Source of the DNA: Gonium pectorale
Lineage: Eukaryota > Chlorophyta > Chlorophyceae > Chlamydomonadales > Volvocaceae
DNA: 64,000 nt
Reading direction: 5' to 3'
Assembly: GCA_001584585.1 (NCBI GenBank)
Contig: LSYV01000063.1
Span: 132,253-196,252, forward strand
Below the pieces are notes generated by a model. The model was given only the letters and a program-made list of their open reading frames with translations, did no database searches and was not told where the DNA came from. Shown here one piece after another: positions 10,885 to 23,134 of this stretch (the first letter of the stretch is position 1; each line of letters opens with the position of its first letter). Made by a program: the position numbers and the translations under genes.

Positions 10885-13800
10885 TCACGAGTGGCTCCAG
10901 GCGGCGTTCGCAGCCACCAGCTCCTTTGGCCAGGGGCACACACTGCCTGGCAGCATGCCGTACGAGTGGTTTCGGAACCAGGCCACGTCAGCCAGGTCGT
11001 ACAGTACCGCACGCTGAGTCACCTCCATCATGGGGGGGATGGGCTCGCTCAACTGTTGCAGAAAGCCTGGGTGGGGAGGAGGGGGTGGCGGAGGGGCAGC
11101 GGCGGGCTACGGAAGGGGAGAAGGCTGCGTAGGGCGCGGTGGCGGGGACGGGGCAGGATACTCGACGAGCGCAACAATGGGGGGACACGACGGGGGCACA
11201 GAGGCTGACGCGGGAAGGGACGGGTGTTGAATTGGTGAGCGAGGGAGGTCCATCTGACCCATCGGCACAAGCGACCCGTCCCAAGGTGCCCGGGGGTTGG
11301 AGCCCAACGCAAATGCAACCGCCAACCGCCACCAACGAGTACGGCGCCGCAAGGCGCACCCCCGCCCGCCGCCCGCCGCATGCAGCCTGCCGTACCGCTT
11401 TTTGCGTAGTTGTCCACCATGTGCGCGATGCCGTACCCCGCTCGGAGCAGCTCCAGCAGCATGCGTGGTGGCTCCTCCGCGTTGACGGCAAAGCTCTGTT
11501 GCCGAGTTGGCGAGCGGGCGGGAACGGCACCGGTCACGACCTGGCTGTTAGTCCGCACGAACCTAACAGGGAAGGCTCATGAACCGCTCCCATGAGCCCC
11601 CTACAACTGGAGGGACTGGCGGAGGAATGGACTCACAGGTGGCCACTGGGGGCTTTGCCCATGCCGCTATGGACTAAGGCGTGACTGGGGGCTGGCCCTC
11701 GATAACCAACAAGCGGAGTGGAGGGAAGCAGGAACATGCAGTGAAGTCAGGGGAAGGCACGTGCGTGATACGTTATGCATTATGCATTACGCGAGGCCGC
11801 AGCACGGAAACCTCCCGGTCGCCCGTATGGTGCGGCGCATTGCGGCGCAGCGCTCCAGCCGCCCCTCAGCCGCCACAGTAGCCCGGCTCGGCCCCTCTCG
11901 ATTATGCTCCCGCCCCGCCCCACCGGGAGGACCCTTCCAGCGGCCTGCTGCTCTAGCATCTCGGGCATAGCTGAGCGGACGGCAGCCGGTCGCCAGGAGG
12001 ACGAGGAGGAGGAGGAGGCAGGCAGCGTTGGGCAAGTGGTGGGCAGAGGGCGCAGAGGGACAGGGGTGTCCGTGATTGCGTGTGAGCGCGAGCGTGCGCT
12101 TTGCCGTGGGGACTGGGGTGGCAGGGCGCTGCAGGAGACAGGACCGGAGCGCGGCAGGCCGCGGATGGCGCGCCCGGCAGCACGGTGCTGGCCGCGTCTG
12201 GATTCCAGTGCGTGTGACGCGGTGGCCGCCCTTGGCGGATTCACCCCACGGGCTCATCCCACGGGCTCATTCCCTGCGGCGGTCGCCTCCCTTCTCACCG
12301 GAGCACCTCACCGACCGCCCACGCGTCATTCCCGGTGAGGAGCCCGAAGGCCCCAGCCGCCAATCGCCCCCGACGCCACGCCCGACGCGCCGACACGCCC
12401 CGACCGCCACCGCCGCCGACCGCCGACACCGCCCGACCCGCCGACCGCCGACCGCCGACCGCCGACACCNNNNNNNNNNNNNNNNNNNNCAATCGCCCCC
12501 CGAGCCACGCCCCACGCCGCCAACTCGCCCCCGAGCCCACGGCCCACGCCGCCAATCGCCCCCGAGCCCACCGCCCAGCCGCCACGCCCCCCGAGCCCAC
12601 GGCCCCAGCCGCCAATCGCCCCCCGAGCCCACGGCCCAGGCCCCGCGCCACCGCGCCGGCCTCCCAGGCTCCCATCGCTCCGCCGCCACCTGCCCGACCT
12701 CGCCCCCACCCACCTGGAGTGTACTCAAACACAATGTGCTCGGCCCGGCCGCTGCGTACGAGCGATGTGGCGGAGCGGAACACGGAGGGCTCGTACCCCT
12801 CCACGTCCACCTGAGTGGGGCGTGGGGGAAAGCAGCCGGCATGCTCGAAAGCATCGCAGATGCAAAGGCGGACTTATCGAGCACGTGCGCGTGTGTGGGC
12901 ATGTGTAGGGACACGTCGAAACGCATCGACTCCAGAGAAGAACAGAAGCGCTTTGGGCGCATGCTCCCAAAGTGCCCGGAGCAAACTTGGGCTCTGAGAA
13001 GCCCTTCCCCCCCCCCCTGAGAAGCCCTTTCGGTCCCTGCAGGCTGTGCATGTGCGGAAAGCAGGAGATGCCGCCGCTGGACGTGTGGCCCACAAGTCCA
13101 ATGGGGCCACATGTGCTTGCAAAGGCACCGAGGAGAGAGAGGAGGCGCGATGCGGCACCAAGGGGCTTCCCGATGCATGGGCAGCGCCGGCGGCCGAGGG
13201 CCGGCGGCTTCCCCCCGGGGTCGCGTGCTGTGGGCCGGCGCAGCTGACGAGACGGAAGAAAGCGGCGTGCGGACACGGCGAAGGCCCAGCGGACGCGTAC
13301 CTTGAGCAGCGCAACGCTCTCGTCCCGTACGATGTCATCGAGTCGTACGGTCGGTACGACAATCGACTCGGGCTCCTGCGGGGCGGGAGCGGCATGGGCG
13401 GTGATGCTAGTTGCGGAGGGACGTGGAGGATGCATTCCCACACTCCCATAGGGCACATTGGAATATGCCTACCGGCATCAGCACCGGCTCTCTGGCCGCA
13501 ACGGCCGGGCCCGGCCAAGGCGTTTGGCGAGCAGGGTTGCACCAGGGGGGCATATCCAGAGCAACACTTTGCAGGGGAGCGCGACCACGGGTGCCCCGGA
13601 GCACGGGCGTACGGCATTCTGGCCGGCAGCTGGCACCTGCGCCGTTCGCGTCCACGCAGCACGCAGCACGCAGCACGGCACGCACCACATCCGGCGGGTG
13701 CAAGCTCGCCACGTTGGCGGTGCCCCACACACCTCTGCACGGGTCGGCGGGCGGGCGGGTGGGGGTCGGCGGGCGGGTGGAGGCCACCCGCGGCAACCCC

Positions 13801-16800
13801 TCGAGCAACCCCTCGAGCAAAAGCGCAGTGGCGGTGGGACAGAGGGCAGACGTGAGCGGCCCGCCCCCCGTGCCACGACACCCAAGCCCGACCCGTTGCC
13901 GTTGCCCCGGCTGACCGGAGGCCAGCGACTGGGGGCTGCAAAGCACCTGCTGCGGCCAGCGACTGCGGCCACCGCAGCGGTGTGCTGCATGCCCGGCCGC
14001 GGTTGTCATGCGGCTCCGGCTTCTCGCGAGAGAGAACAGAACGCCACCCTCGCAACCCTGTGCAGCGGGAGCCCCTGGCTGCGGGGCATACCCGGGACGT
14101 AACCCCTCTCTCGCTCCGGAACCTCACTTCCTCGGCACCGAGATGGTCAGATTGAGGCCCGCAAGGTCAGATACTATCCGCTCCACAACGGTCACGGCTG
14201 GCGGATCTGCCGCGCCCGCGGGGGGCGAGGCAGTTGGGTCGGTTGAGACAGTTGGCCGCAGGCCGTTGGCCGCCAGGCTCCAGTGCAGGAACGCCAGGAA
14301 GCGAGGCACCGGCTCCACCGCGATGACCCTGGGCAGTGAGGTCGGGAAGAACGCCGTTACGGTTGACGGTTGGGACGGCACAAGTCGCAAGCGATCGCGC
14401 TGCGCGGTTGGGCGTTGCGACTGCTGTGGCCTTCCGATGCAAAGAGCCAGGAAGAAGCAACCCCTCGTGCCGCCGACTCGTCGTGCATCACCCGCCGTCC
14501 CTGAAACTCCTGGACCTCAGCCCCAGCGCTGCCCCCCTCGCGGCCCTCACCTGCAGCCCATGCTCGCGGCCAGAAGGGTGAAGTACCCAAAGTTGGCCCC
14601 CACGTCCACAACCAGCGGTGCTGACCGCGACACCGAGCTGTAGCCGCCGCCCGCCGCCGCCGCCCCCGAGGCCCCTCGCTTGTACGGCGCGCAGCGGGCT
14701 CCCAGCACCTCTTTGAAGATCTAATGCATGGTACGGCACAGTACGGCTCAACAACACGGTGGTATGGCACATTGAGGAGAGCGCGCGGTGAAGGGCGGCG
14801 GTCTGGGGTGGTGCAGACGGACGCGCCCGCGTGTTACATGGCAGGAGGGCCCGTGGGGGTTGGCATGGTGCGTTGCCAAGGCGGACGGCGTGAATAGATA
14901 CGGCAGGTGTCCGGTTGCATGTGCGCCCGCCTCGGCCCTCCCTGCCTGCCAGCTCTCCCTCCGCCAGAGCGACCTTTCAGGCCGTCCGCAGAGCGCCCGC
15001 TGCCGAGTAGCGCCAGGCTGCCGCAGCATACGCCCGTGTCACCCGTCCGCACACCCGCCCGTTCACCCGCCCGCCAGCAGCCCGCCCGCCCGCCTGCCCC
15101 CCTCACCTGCACGATCCCGATCTCCATGCACCCCACCCGCTCCACTTGATCCGACACATCTAAGTCGGCCTGGAACGAGTGGGCGGGGCAGCGTGGTTGG
15201 GTTGGGAGGGCGGGGAGAGGGAGCGGGAGCGGGGGCGAAGACCCCACACAGCGCGGCATCATCATAGTCACCAACCACCGCCTTCCCTCGCCCCCTCCCT
15301 CACTGGCAAGTCGCCACACCAACCCTCTCCCCGCGCTCTCCCACAGCGCAAGACCCGCGCAACGCCCGCCCAGGCCGTATGCCTTGCGAGACAGTGTGCG
15401 GCCACAAACCAAAATGCTCCCTTTCACGTACATTTGGCACAATCATCATTTGCTTCAACTTCGTTTACGTTGTTTTGGTTTGATTGCGGACCTTTGGGTC
15501 GGTGTATGCCATGACGGGGTACGGCTCCATCGCCAGCCTCCGCGCCCACACCCGCACCCCCTGGCGCAGCAGGAAGTCGATGGGGCCGGACATGTTGGAG
15601 GACAGGCTGCGGGAGCGAGTCGGAGGGGGTGGGGAAGGCGGGGGCAGGGTAAGTATGGACGGGGTGAGAAGGGATTGGAGGCGTTGGCATTAGGTGAGTC
15701 GAGTGCCGAAGGTTGTAGGGGCAGTTTCCCCGCAGCGGGCGACTGCACCCCCTGCAGCCATTCCCCTCTCCACCCCGAGCTCTGGGCCCTGCTCAGCACT
15801 GAGCGCTGCTTCTCCACGCCCTCCCGCCTAACATGAACCCGTTCCCCATCTCCACTCCCCCATGAGGGCTTCCAAACCCACTACCCCCAATGAGGGCTTC
15901 CCCGCCCGTGCCTGCGCCGGAACGGCGACCGCACCCGAACGTTAGCACGACCATCCTACTCGCCGACACCCATACGATTGCGCCTGGGCAGCTATCATAC
16001 CGGCAGCACGTGCCCTTACGGTGCCCTTCCCCAACCGCCAGTCAGGCTGATGATCGCGCGCATGTATACAGATCTCAAGCCCCAAAAGCAACCCAGGTGG
16101 CTGGTGCGCGCGCCTCACACAGCCTCCCCTCTCCTGCCCACCTCCACCCGCCCCGCTCGCCCGCCCTGACCAAGACCCCCCGCCCCTGTGCCGGAGCTGT
16201 GACCGCGCCCACCGAAGGTCGGCACGACGCCCCGGTACGGCCCGCAGTCGGAGCAGTCGGTGCCGAAGTCGCAGGCGACCTGCAGGCCGGGCCGGTCGGG
16301 CCGATTGTCGGTCATCACGTTGGAGCCGTCCTCGCAAATGCCGTTGCGGGCCTGAGAGTGGGGGCGAGGGCGGGAGCGAGGGCGGGGGCGGAGGAGCGAG
16401 GCGCATGAGGAGTGACCGTGTTGGGAGACCCCAAATCACAGCGATGATCACGAGGCCGCGAGCCGGGCGCCTCGCCCGCACGGCGCCGCATAGCCCCGAA
16501 GCCACTGCCATACGCGGCGGGACCGCGTAGCTTCCTTCCGACACGAATCACCCCGCCCCAACTTTCGAGTTGCCAGTCGCGACAGCCCCTCAGCCAAGGC
16601 CCAACCTTCTCCGCACCAGCGGGCACGTGTCCGAGCAGACTCCGCCGCCGCCGCCGCCGCCGCCCCCTCCGCCGCCCCCGTTGTCGAGATCCGCGTCGGG
16701 TGTCACGGCCCGGGGCAGGGGCAGCAGCTGCGCCGCCGCGCCCCTCACGCCGGCACTGCGGCCGCCAGCGCCGCCCAGCCAATGCCACAGGCCGCCGCCG

Positions 16801-17457
16801 CCCCTGCCCCGGCGGCCACATGCAAGGATCCAGCCGCACGACACAAGCCGACGCGCTCTGACATCAGCCCCCCGACATGCGTGGCAGTCGCCGTGGGCGC
16901 AGTCGCCGCTGGCGGGATGCCAGGGCTGCGTCAGCGGCGCCGTATGGGGCGGCGACGGTGACGGCGGGCAGCTAACAGCCAACTGCGGCGGAGGGCTGAA
17001 CCAGGCCGGCCCGAGCACGAGCAGCGCCACTGCGGAGGGGGAGGCGGGGAGGGGGCCTCCAACTTTGATGGGATCGGGCGGGTTGGGCCGACGGGCAGGC
17101 TAGGTGACACCTGCGCTCCGGCAGGCGTACAGAGGTGCGTGGGACGCACCCTGCTGGAGCAGCCCAAGGGAAGCTGGCAAGCGCATGCAAGACAGGGTGT
17201 GGAAAGGCCCCTCCTGAACTTGCTGTCTGGCCTGCCCCCGGCGGTCCGCCTGTTCGGCGGCAAGGAGTTCGCCTGCCCGGCTTCCCACGCGCGACCGTTC
17301 TCTCCGCTCCTCCGCCCCGCCCCAAACCAAGTGGATGTGAGTGGATTGCCTGTGCTACGCCGTTGACACACCTACCATGCAGCGCTGGTCTGCCCCGCAT
17401 GGCGGGAACCCCAGACTTTCGTGTTGTGACGGTGAGGCTACAATGCCACCGCTGCAA
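10885..17457 (-). CDS. FkbM-type SAM-dependent methyltransferase, Cys-rich N-terminus
   Basis: Exons seen on the minus strand: one ending at 16617, then 16351-16213, 15606-15492, 15169-15107, 14720-14551, 14328-14128, 13375-13301, 12810-12714, 11495-11396 and 11066-10885 (TGA 10887-10885). Joining the first two gives a Cys-rich module (CSDTCPLARNGICEDG, then CDFGTDCSDCGPY) common in volvocine members of this family. The methyltransferase follows: SAM motif I in LVVDVGANFGYFTLLAASMG, the acidic second strand VIAVEPVPRFLAFL, VTVVERIVSDLAGL, VPTVRLDDIV, and the FkbM signature VDVEGYEPSVFRSA followed by HIVFEYTPG. The C-terminal part includes VLYDLADVAWFRN. The family methylates sugars or related small molecules; the substrate is unknown. 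Intron phases do not match at 16213/15606, 14128/13375 and 12714/11495, so a short exon is probably missing from each of those introns. The start is uncertain (candidate ATG 17457). It is divergent from RPN6. Confidence 0.82.
12345..12705. repeat. GC-rich minisatellite in a methyltransferase intron
   Basis: Imperfect repeats of a roughly 30-35-bp unit around gccgccaatcgcccccgagcccacggccc fill much of the intron after the VDVEGYEP exon, grading into short ccgaccgccga repeats. The assembly gap falls inside this array, so its true length is unknown. Confidence 0.75.
12470..12489. other. Assembly gap (20 N)
   Basis: A run of 20 undetermined bases inside the minisatellite. It does not interrupt a coding exon. 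One of the missing short methyltransferase exons could lie in this intron, possibly in the gap. Confidence 1.
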
Positions 17458-17683
17458 ATTGCTTGTAGAGCTTCAACAGAGAGGATGTTAGAGCGTTAGA
17501 GAACAGCCTTGGCGGTTGGCCTAACGAACCATCTCGTCATTCGCTGCATGGTGCACTCTGCAAAGTTCAGCTGTAGGCACCAGTGCTATCCAGATTAGTT
17601 AAAACCACTTCTAAGCATAGGAGTTGTTGATTATTTGCATATTTCCTTCTTTTGGCCAAAGCGCTCTGATCGCACTTTCGGCG
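17458..17683. promoter_or_regulatory. Divergent promoter region, methyltransferase and RPN6
   Basis: About 230 bp separate the probable 5' end of the minus-strand methyltransferase from the RPN6 ATG. GC drops sharply here (for example at 17600-17640). No canonical TATA box can be assigned with confidence. The call rests on the divergent arrangement alone. Confidence 0.45.
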
Positions 17684-20600
17684 ATGGCAGCCGAGCTAGA
17701 AACCCGTTATAAATCCGCAACTGAGCTCGGGACTTCGGATGTCGCTGGCGCTGTCGAGCAGCTGAAAGGGCTTGTGCTAGAGGACAGCAGCAACGATGCG
17801 GATTCGACTCGGATAAAGGAGCAAGCGATCACATCGCTGTGCGACTTCCACATCAAGCAGGGCAACGCTCAGGGCCTAGCAGATCTCCTCACATCCCTGC
17901 GGTCCTTCTTCAACGCCATTCCCAAAGCAAAGACCGCGAAGCTCGTGCGTAGCATCATCGATGCTATTGCCAAGGTCCCCGGGTCAACACAGCTGCAGGT
18001 GCGTGCCGTCCCCGGGACGTCAGCTGTCGATTGTGCGCGGGAGCGTGTGCCCGCACGCAGCGGAGAGACCAGGAGTGGAATGGCAGGCGTAATCGGGGGG
18101 TTTCTGTATTACCCCGGGGTACGCCCCGTTTTCGGGGTACGCGCCGGACAAATGCTATGTGTGAAAGGGCCAGCGGTTGCACGTGTGCTTAGGGGGCGGG
18201 CCGGGGCCACTCGTCAGCGATGCTCGATATACCTGGGCACCTTCCTCTCACACGCACTGAACGCTCACCCGCCTCTTCATCGCCCCTGCTACGCACGTCA
18301 ACACGCTCTCTCCCCGGTCCTCTGCGCCCAGGTGGAGGTCTGCAAGGCGCAGGTGGAGTGGGCCCGCGCCGAGAAGCGCACCTTCCTGCGCCAGCGCATC
18401 GAGCTGCGCCTCGCCAGCCTCTATATGCAGGTGGGAGCTGGGGCCAATCCCGGCGGGGGGCGGAGCAACGGCGAGGCTCGCCACGCTCAGGAGTTAGGAC
18501 CAGACCGGACCAGGTGCAGGGTTGGAACCTGGGGCGAGTCTCGGGTCCTATTACGGCAGGGCCTTCAGCGCCCGAGTGGGGCGTCGATATGTGGGTTCTA
18601 GGGCGGAAGAGTGACGAGCGAAAGAACGAGCCGGGCTTTGAATTCGCGCGAGGTGCGTCGGACTGGCTCATGCAGGGAAGAGAAGGACAGGATTTCCGGT
18701 GGTTTCCGGCTGGTTTCCGGTGATTACTGCAAGGCCAGCCTGTTTGTGCAGCGGGGCGCTGGGGATGCCCCGCCATGGTGTAGATGCCCGTGTGGCTGCG
18801 GTCGAGGTGCTTATGCACAGCCACAGCGGCAGCACGGCGCGACGCGGCGTCCGAGGCTGGAGTGCGTGACCACTTGATGTATGAGCCGCCGGGGAGGGCA
18901 GTGCGCCCTGGGCAGCCGCGGCGTCCACCCACGGCGGAGAGCCCCGCCCGCACCCGCCTCAACGAGGCCATATCATCTCGCTATGCGGCATCTGGGTGGG
19001 CGCTCACATCATGAGCACCCGGGGGCCGTGAATGCAATGCTTGGCATTAGGCACGAGGGGAACGGACGCCTATGGGGAGCACTCCGCCGCCAGCTAAGGG
19101 CGGCCGCGGGGCGGGTGCCGCATGCAGCGGGCGGGCGGGAACAGGTTTTGGGCGCGTCCTTCGCACATGTGATGTGGAGGATGTGCACGTTGGATTACTC
19201 GTTGGCGGCTGTGACCAAGCACGTTGACAGGCACGGTGCGGGCCTACAGTTGCGGCTGCGCGTGCACTTCGGGTGAGGCCCGAGCTTGCAGTCTCCGCCA
19301 GGGCATCAAGCCCGACAAAGCCCGAGACTCGCCGGGGCAAACCTCGCTGCCCGCCTCGGCCGGGGCTGGGGCCGGGTGCGCAGCGAGCTTTGCTTTGGCG
19401 GTCACGGAGCGTTGTGGGCTTGATGCCATCGCGGCGTTCGCAAATTGGGGAAGCTCGCATCCTCGCATCCAATGTGCCGGGGTGCTATCGCAGGGGCGTG
19501 CACTTGATGGTCAGCCCCACGGAAATGGGCCCCGCGGGGAGGGGAAGGCGCAACCGTAGAGGGTTGGTGCTGGGCGCGCATCAGGGTTTGGCGATATCCG
19601 GTGTGGGTCTTGGCGCAGGCGCGAGCATGCGCGTTGTCAGGCTTCGGGCTGTAGTGTGGTGTGGGGAACGCGGTCCGTATGCTGTCTCAGCGTGCTGCAT
19701 CTAGTGTTGAAAAGGAAAGCTCATACGACGAGCGTAAGCGCGAAAGTGATGGCGTCGTTGTAGAACGCAGCTCCAGAGGCAGTCGATGGGGTGATGTCCC
19801 TGCATGTTAGTTCGGCGGCGACCACCTATTGTGTGGTCCTTCCAACCAAAGGGTCGTTGGTGACGCTCAGCTCAGCAGCACGGCACTTTGGCTCCTGCCC
19901 GCATGCAGTCGTTTCCCCGTCCCTCCACCTCGGTACCATGCCATTGCTTCAGCCTGCCCGCGGATTGAGTAACCCTTCACTTCCCCCGGCCTGCCCGATT
20001 TCATCCAATCTATGCTCCCTAAGTTGACCCCCTGCCCTCCTCACGATGGCACCTCACGATGCCGGTGCCTGAGCTTCTCGCCCCAACCCACCCCCACCGC
20101 ATCCCGCCCCGGCGCCCGGTCCCACGCAGGTCAAGGACTACCCGGCGGCCCTGGCGCTCATTGGCACGTGAGCAGTCGCGTTGCATTGCGGGTCGGGGCG
20201 AGAGAGGAAAGGCGACTGCGCGTGGGGCAGGGCCAGGGCGGGGTGGGGTGGGGTGCGGTTGGGAAGGCGACGGGGTCGAAAAGTGGCGCGCCGGACTGGG
20301 TGGGGACAGGCCCGGGCGCTGGCGGCTTCGCGGCCGCCTCCATCGCCGGACGTGACGCGCTGCCCATGAACTCACACTGCCGTTCGCCTTTTCCGCCTGC
20401 AGTGGTGCCCACAATTCCTGAATTCTTTCCGCCCTTTCCCCCCTCAGCGCAGTGCAGAGCGTATCCCCCCGCCGTCTGCCAACTCGACCCAATCCCTCCC
20501 TGAATCAACCCCCTTTCGCCGCGCTCCCCTCCCCTCCCCGCTGCCCTCAAAGCCTGCTGTCCGAGGTGAAGAAGCTGGATGACAAGCTTCTGCTCGTGGA

Positions 20601-23134
20601 CATCTACTTGCTGGAGAGCAAGGGTAAGGGGCCATGTGCGTGAGGAGGCAGGGACGAGGCTACTAAGATGGGGCAGGGCGACGTGTTGCGGCGTGGGCGT
20701 TGGGTGGGTTGTTGGGAGCTGGGGTAGCGGGCGGGGGAGGTGGGATCCGCACTCCCGTCTGACGGGCAGGGCGGGTGGGGGAATGGAGGGACCTAGCGCC
20801 GCACCCCGCAGGCCTCCCTGCAATCCCCAGATCCGACCCGCGCCCGCTTGCCTGCCCGTCCGCCGGCATGACGCGGTGCGACCATAGTGTCACCTTCGCC
20901 ACCCGCCGCCCGCGCACCCGCAGTCAACCACCTGCTGCGCAATGTGCCCAAGGCGCGCGCCTCCCTCACCGCCGCCCGCACCGCCGCCAACGCAATCTAC
21001 GTTCCGCTGCAGCTGCAAGCGGAGGTGGGGCCGGGGAGACGAGGGGGAGCGGTGCGATTCAGAATCCATGCTGCCCCGGGTACGGGTGCCTCGGGCGTGG
21101 GGACTCTCCTGTACTGTTGGGCTATCGCCGGGCTGGGTCCTGCTATGGATGGAAATGTGAGGGGACAGCGGCGCGCCCAACGAGAAGTCGGCTTTCCTGC
21201 CGGCGAGTCGGCAACGGGGCCAACCGCTAACCGCCAACTGCAGATTGACTGCCAGAGCGGCATCCTGTGCGCGGAGGAGAAGGACTTCAAGACCGCCTAC
21301 AGCTATTTCTTCGAGAGCTTCGAGCAGCTCGCCTCGCTGGACGACCCGCGGGCTGCGCAGGTGGGCTGTGTGGGTTCCGTGATGGAGGGTGTGGTGACGG
21401 GCGTGGGGATGCCAGAGCTGTGCCGGGCGGGACTGCGGCGCTGAGCCCAGGCTTCCCTAACTCGGGCTTGGATAATCTATTTTGTGTGCGAGGCCGTTCT
21501 CGCTTCCGTGCGTCCCCAGGCCTCTCGCACTCGTCCGTACCCGCGTCCTCCGACCTCGCATACCCCAGCGTGCCTGGCACTCCCACCACCCCATCACCCC
21601 GCGGCAACTCTCACACCCGACTTCCTGGCGGCGCAGGTGCTCAAGTACATGCTGCTGGCCAAGGTCATGCTGGACCAGGCCGACGACGTGCCGGGTGGGT
21701 CCGGGTCGGGGTCCGGGGGCTGTCGAGTGGGTGTGGATGGGCGGGTGCGGATGCGATGGGCGGGCGGTGAAAGGCACCATCGACACCGCAACGGCCCCTT
21801 GCGTCGCCCCATCAACGGCAGACCCCGATAAGCTTCATTCCCTGTAGTCAGCCTTCGTGGCGCCTCAACTGGACGTGACGCATGGCCGCGTGCGCCTCCC
21901 TCCCCCGCAACTCCTGAGATCGCCCACTTCTTCTCACGGCCTTCCGCACACCCATTTACAGTTAACGCCCACGCGCGCGCTCCAAGATGCGTTGTCTCCG
22001 CATTGACCGTTTAGCCTGGCCGTCCCTTTTCCCATTGCCTGACTGGGGTGCCACCGAACCCGGCCCCGCTCCGCTCCCGGCCCCAGGCCTCATCTCCTCC
22101 AAGGCGGGCCTCAAGTTCGCGGGCCCTGAGGCGGAGGCCATGCGGGCGGTGGCGCAAGCGTACCGCGACCGCTCGCTGCAGAGCTTCCAGGTGTGGGCCG
22201 GGGCCAGGGCAAAACGTGGGGAGGAGAGGGGACAGCCGGGCTCCTGTGCGGGGCCAGTACGGTACCTGCTTGTCTTACATAAGCGAGGGCCCCCACCTCC
22301 TAATGTAGCAGCTCAAAGTCTCTGCTAGCGTGCCTCGCATCCCGCCTAAATCTGTTCAGTTTGCGATGGCCATACATCTGCCCCAACCCCAACACCCCTG
22401 GAACCCCTTAGGACCAGCTGGCGGCGCACAAGGCCCAGCTGGTGGACGACACCGTCGTACACGCGCACCTGGCGGACCTGTACGGCACGCTGCTGGCGCA
22501 GAACCTGGTGCGCCTGATCGAGCCGTTCAGCCGCGTGGAGATCACCCACATCGCGCACCTCATCGGCCTACCCGCGGATGTTGTGGAGACCAAGCTTAGC
22601 CAGGTGTGTTCGATCTGCGTTCTATCTGCACAACAGCCAGGTGTGTGTGTGCGTGCGGGCCCTGACCCTGGCTTTGCTCTCTTCTTTGGGGTCTTCATGC
22701 CGAATAGTCCTACAGTTTAGTTTTCCAAATATGAACATCCGAACTCCTGCGCGTTGCGCTTTAGCGGATGATTTACTCGCGCCTCCAGGCCTTCGCATGC
22801 CGTTCGTCCTCCCCCCTCCGGGATCTCCCCCCTCGCACGCACAGCCCAGTCGTTTTAGACCTGCTTTAAGCATTCCGTCACGCATACGTAGCACACTCCG
22901 GCGATTGCCTCCCTCTGCCTTTTTTCTCCTTTCGCCCCTCCACTCCTCGTACCCCGCCCCCAGATGATCCTGGACCGCAAGCTGAACGGCACGCTGGACC
23001 AGGGCGCGGGCTGCCTGGAGGTCTTCACGCCGCCGCCCGCAGACGCGGTCTACCCTGCTGCCCTGGACGTCATGGACTCGCTCAGCCGCGTGGTGGACAC
23101 CCTCTTTGCGCGCAGCCAGCGGGTCGTGGCCTAG
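17684..23134 (+). CDS. RPN6: 26S proteasome regulatory subunit RPN6 (PSMD11)
   Basis: Ten exons (17684-17998, 18332-18430, 20130-20167, 20553-20623, 20924-21024, 21244-21360, 21637-21694, 22087-22190, 22412-22603, 22964-23134) join in phase to 421 aa, nearly the length of human PSMD11. The N-terminal two-thirds is the helical TPR-like repeat region (CDFHIKQGNAQGLADLL, AQVEWARAEKRTFLRQRIE, SGILCAEEKDFKTAYSYFFE, LKYMLLAKVMLDQADDVP). The C-terminal PCI domain contains LVRLIEPFSRVEITHIAHLI and KLSQMILDRKLNGTLDQG, and the end is a helix around SLSRVVDTLFARSQRVV. RPN6 is a lid subunit that clamps the 19S base to the 20S core, in nucleus and cytosol. ATG 17684 (MAAELETRYK) is preferred over the in-frame ATG at 17624 because family N-termini start near it. 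The 1.7-kb intron 18431-20129 is unusually long for this gene. All key regions are intact. Confidence 0.97.

Noticed and set aside
17624..17683. In-frame upstream ATG of RPN6
   Set aside because: RPN6 family proteins begin near MAAELETRY; the additional residues are hydrophobic and low in coding bias.
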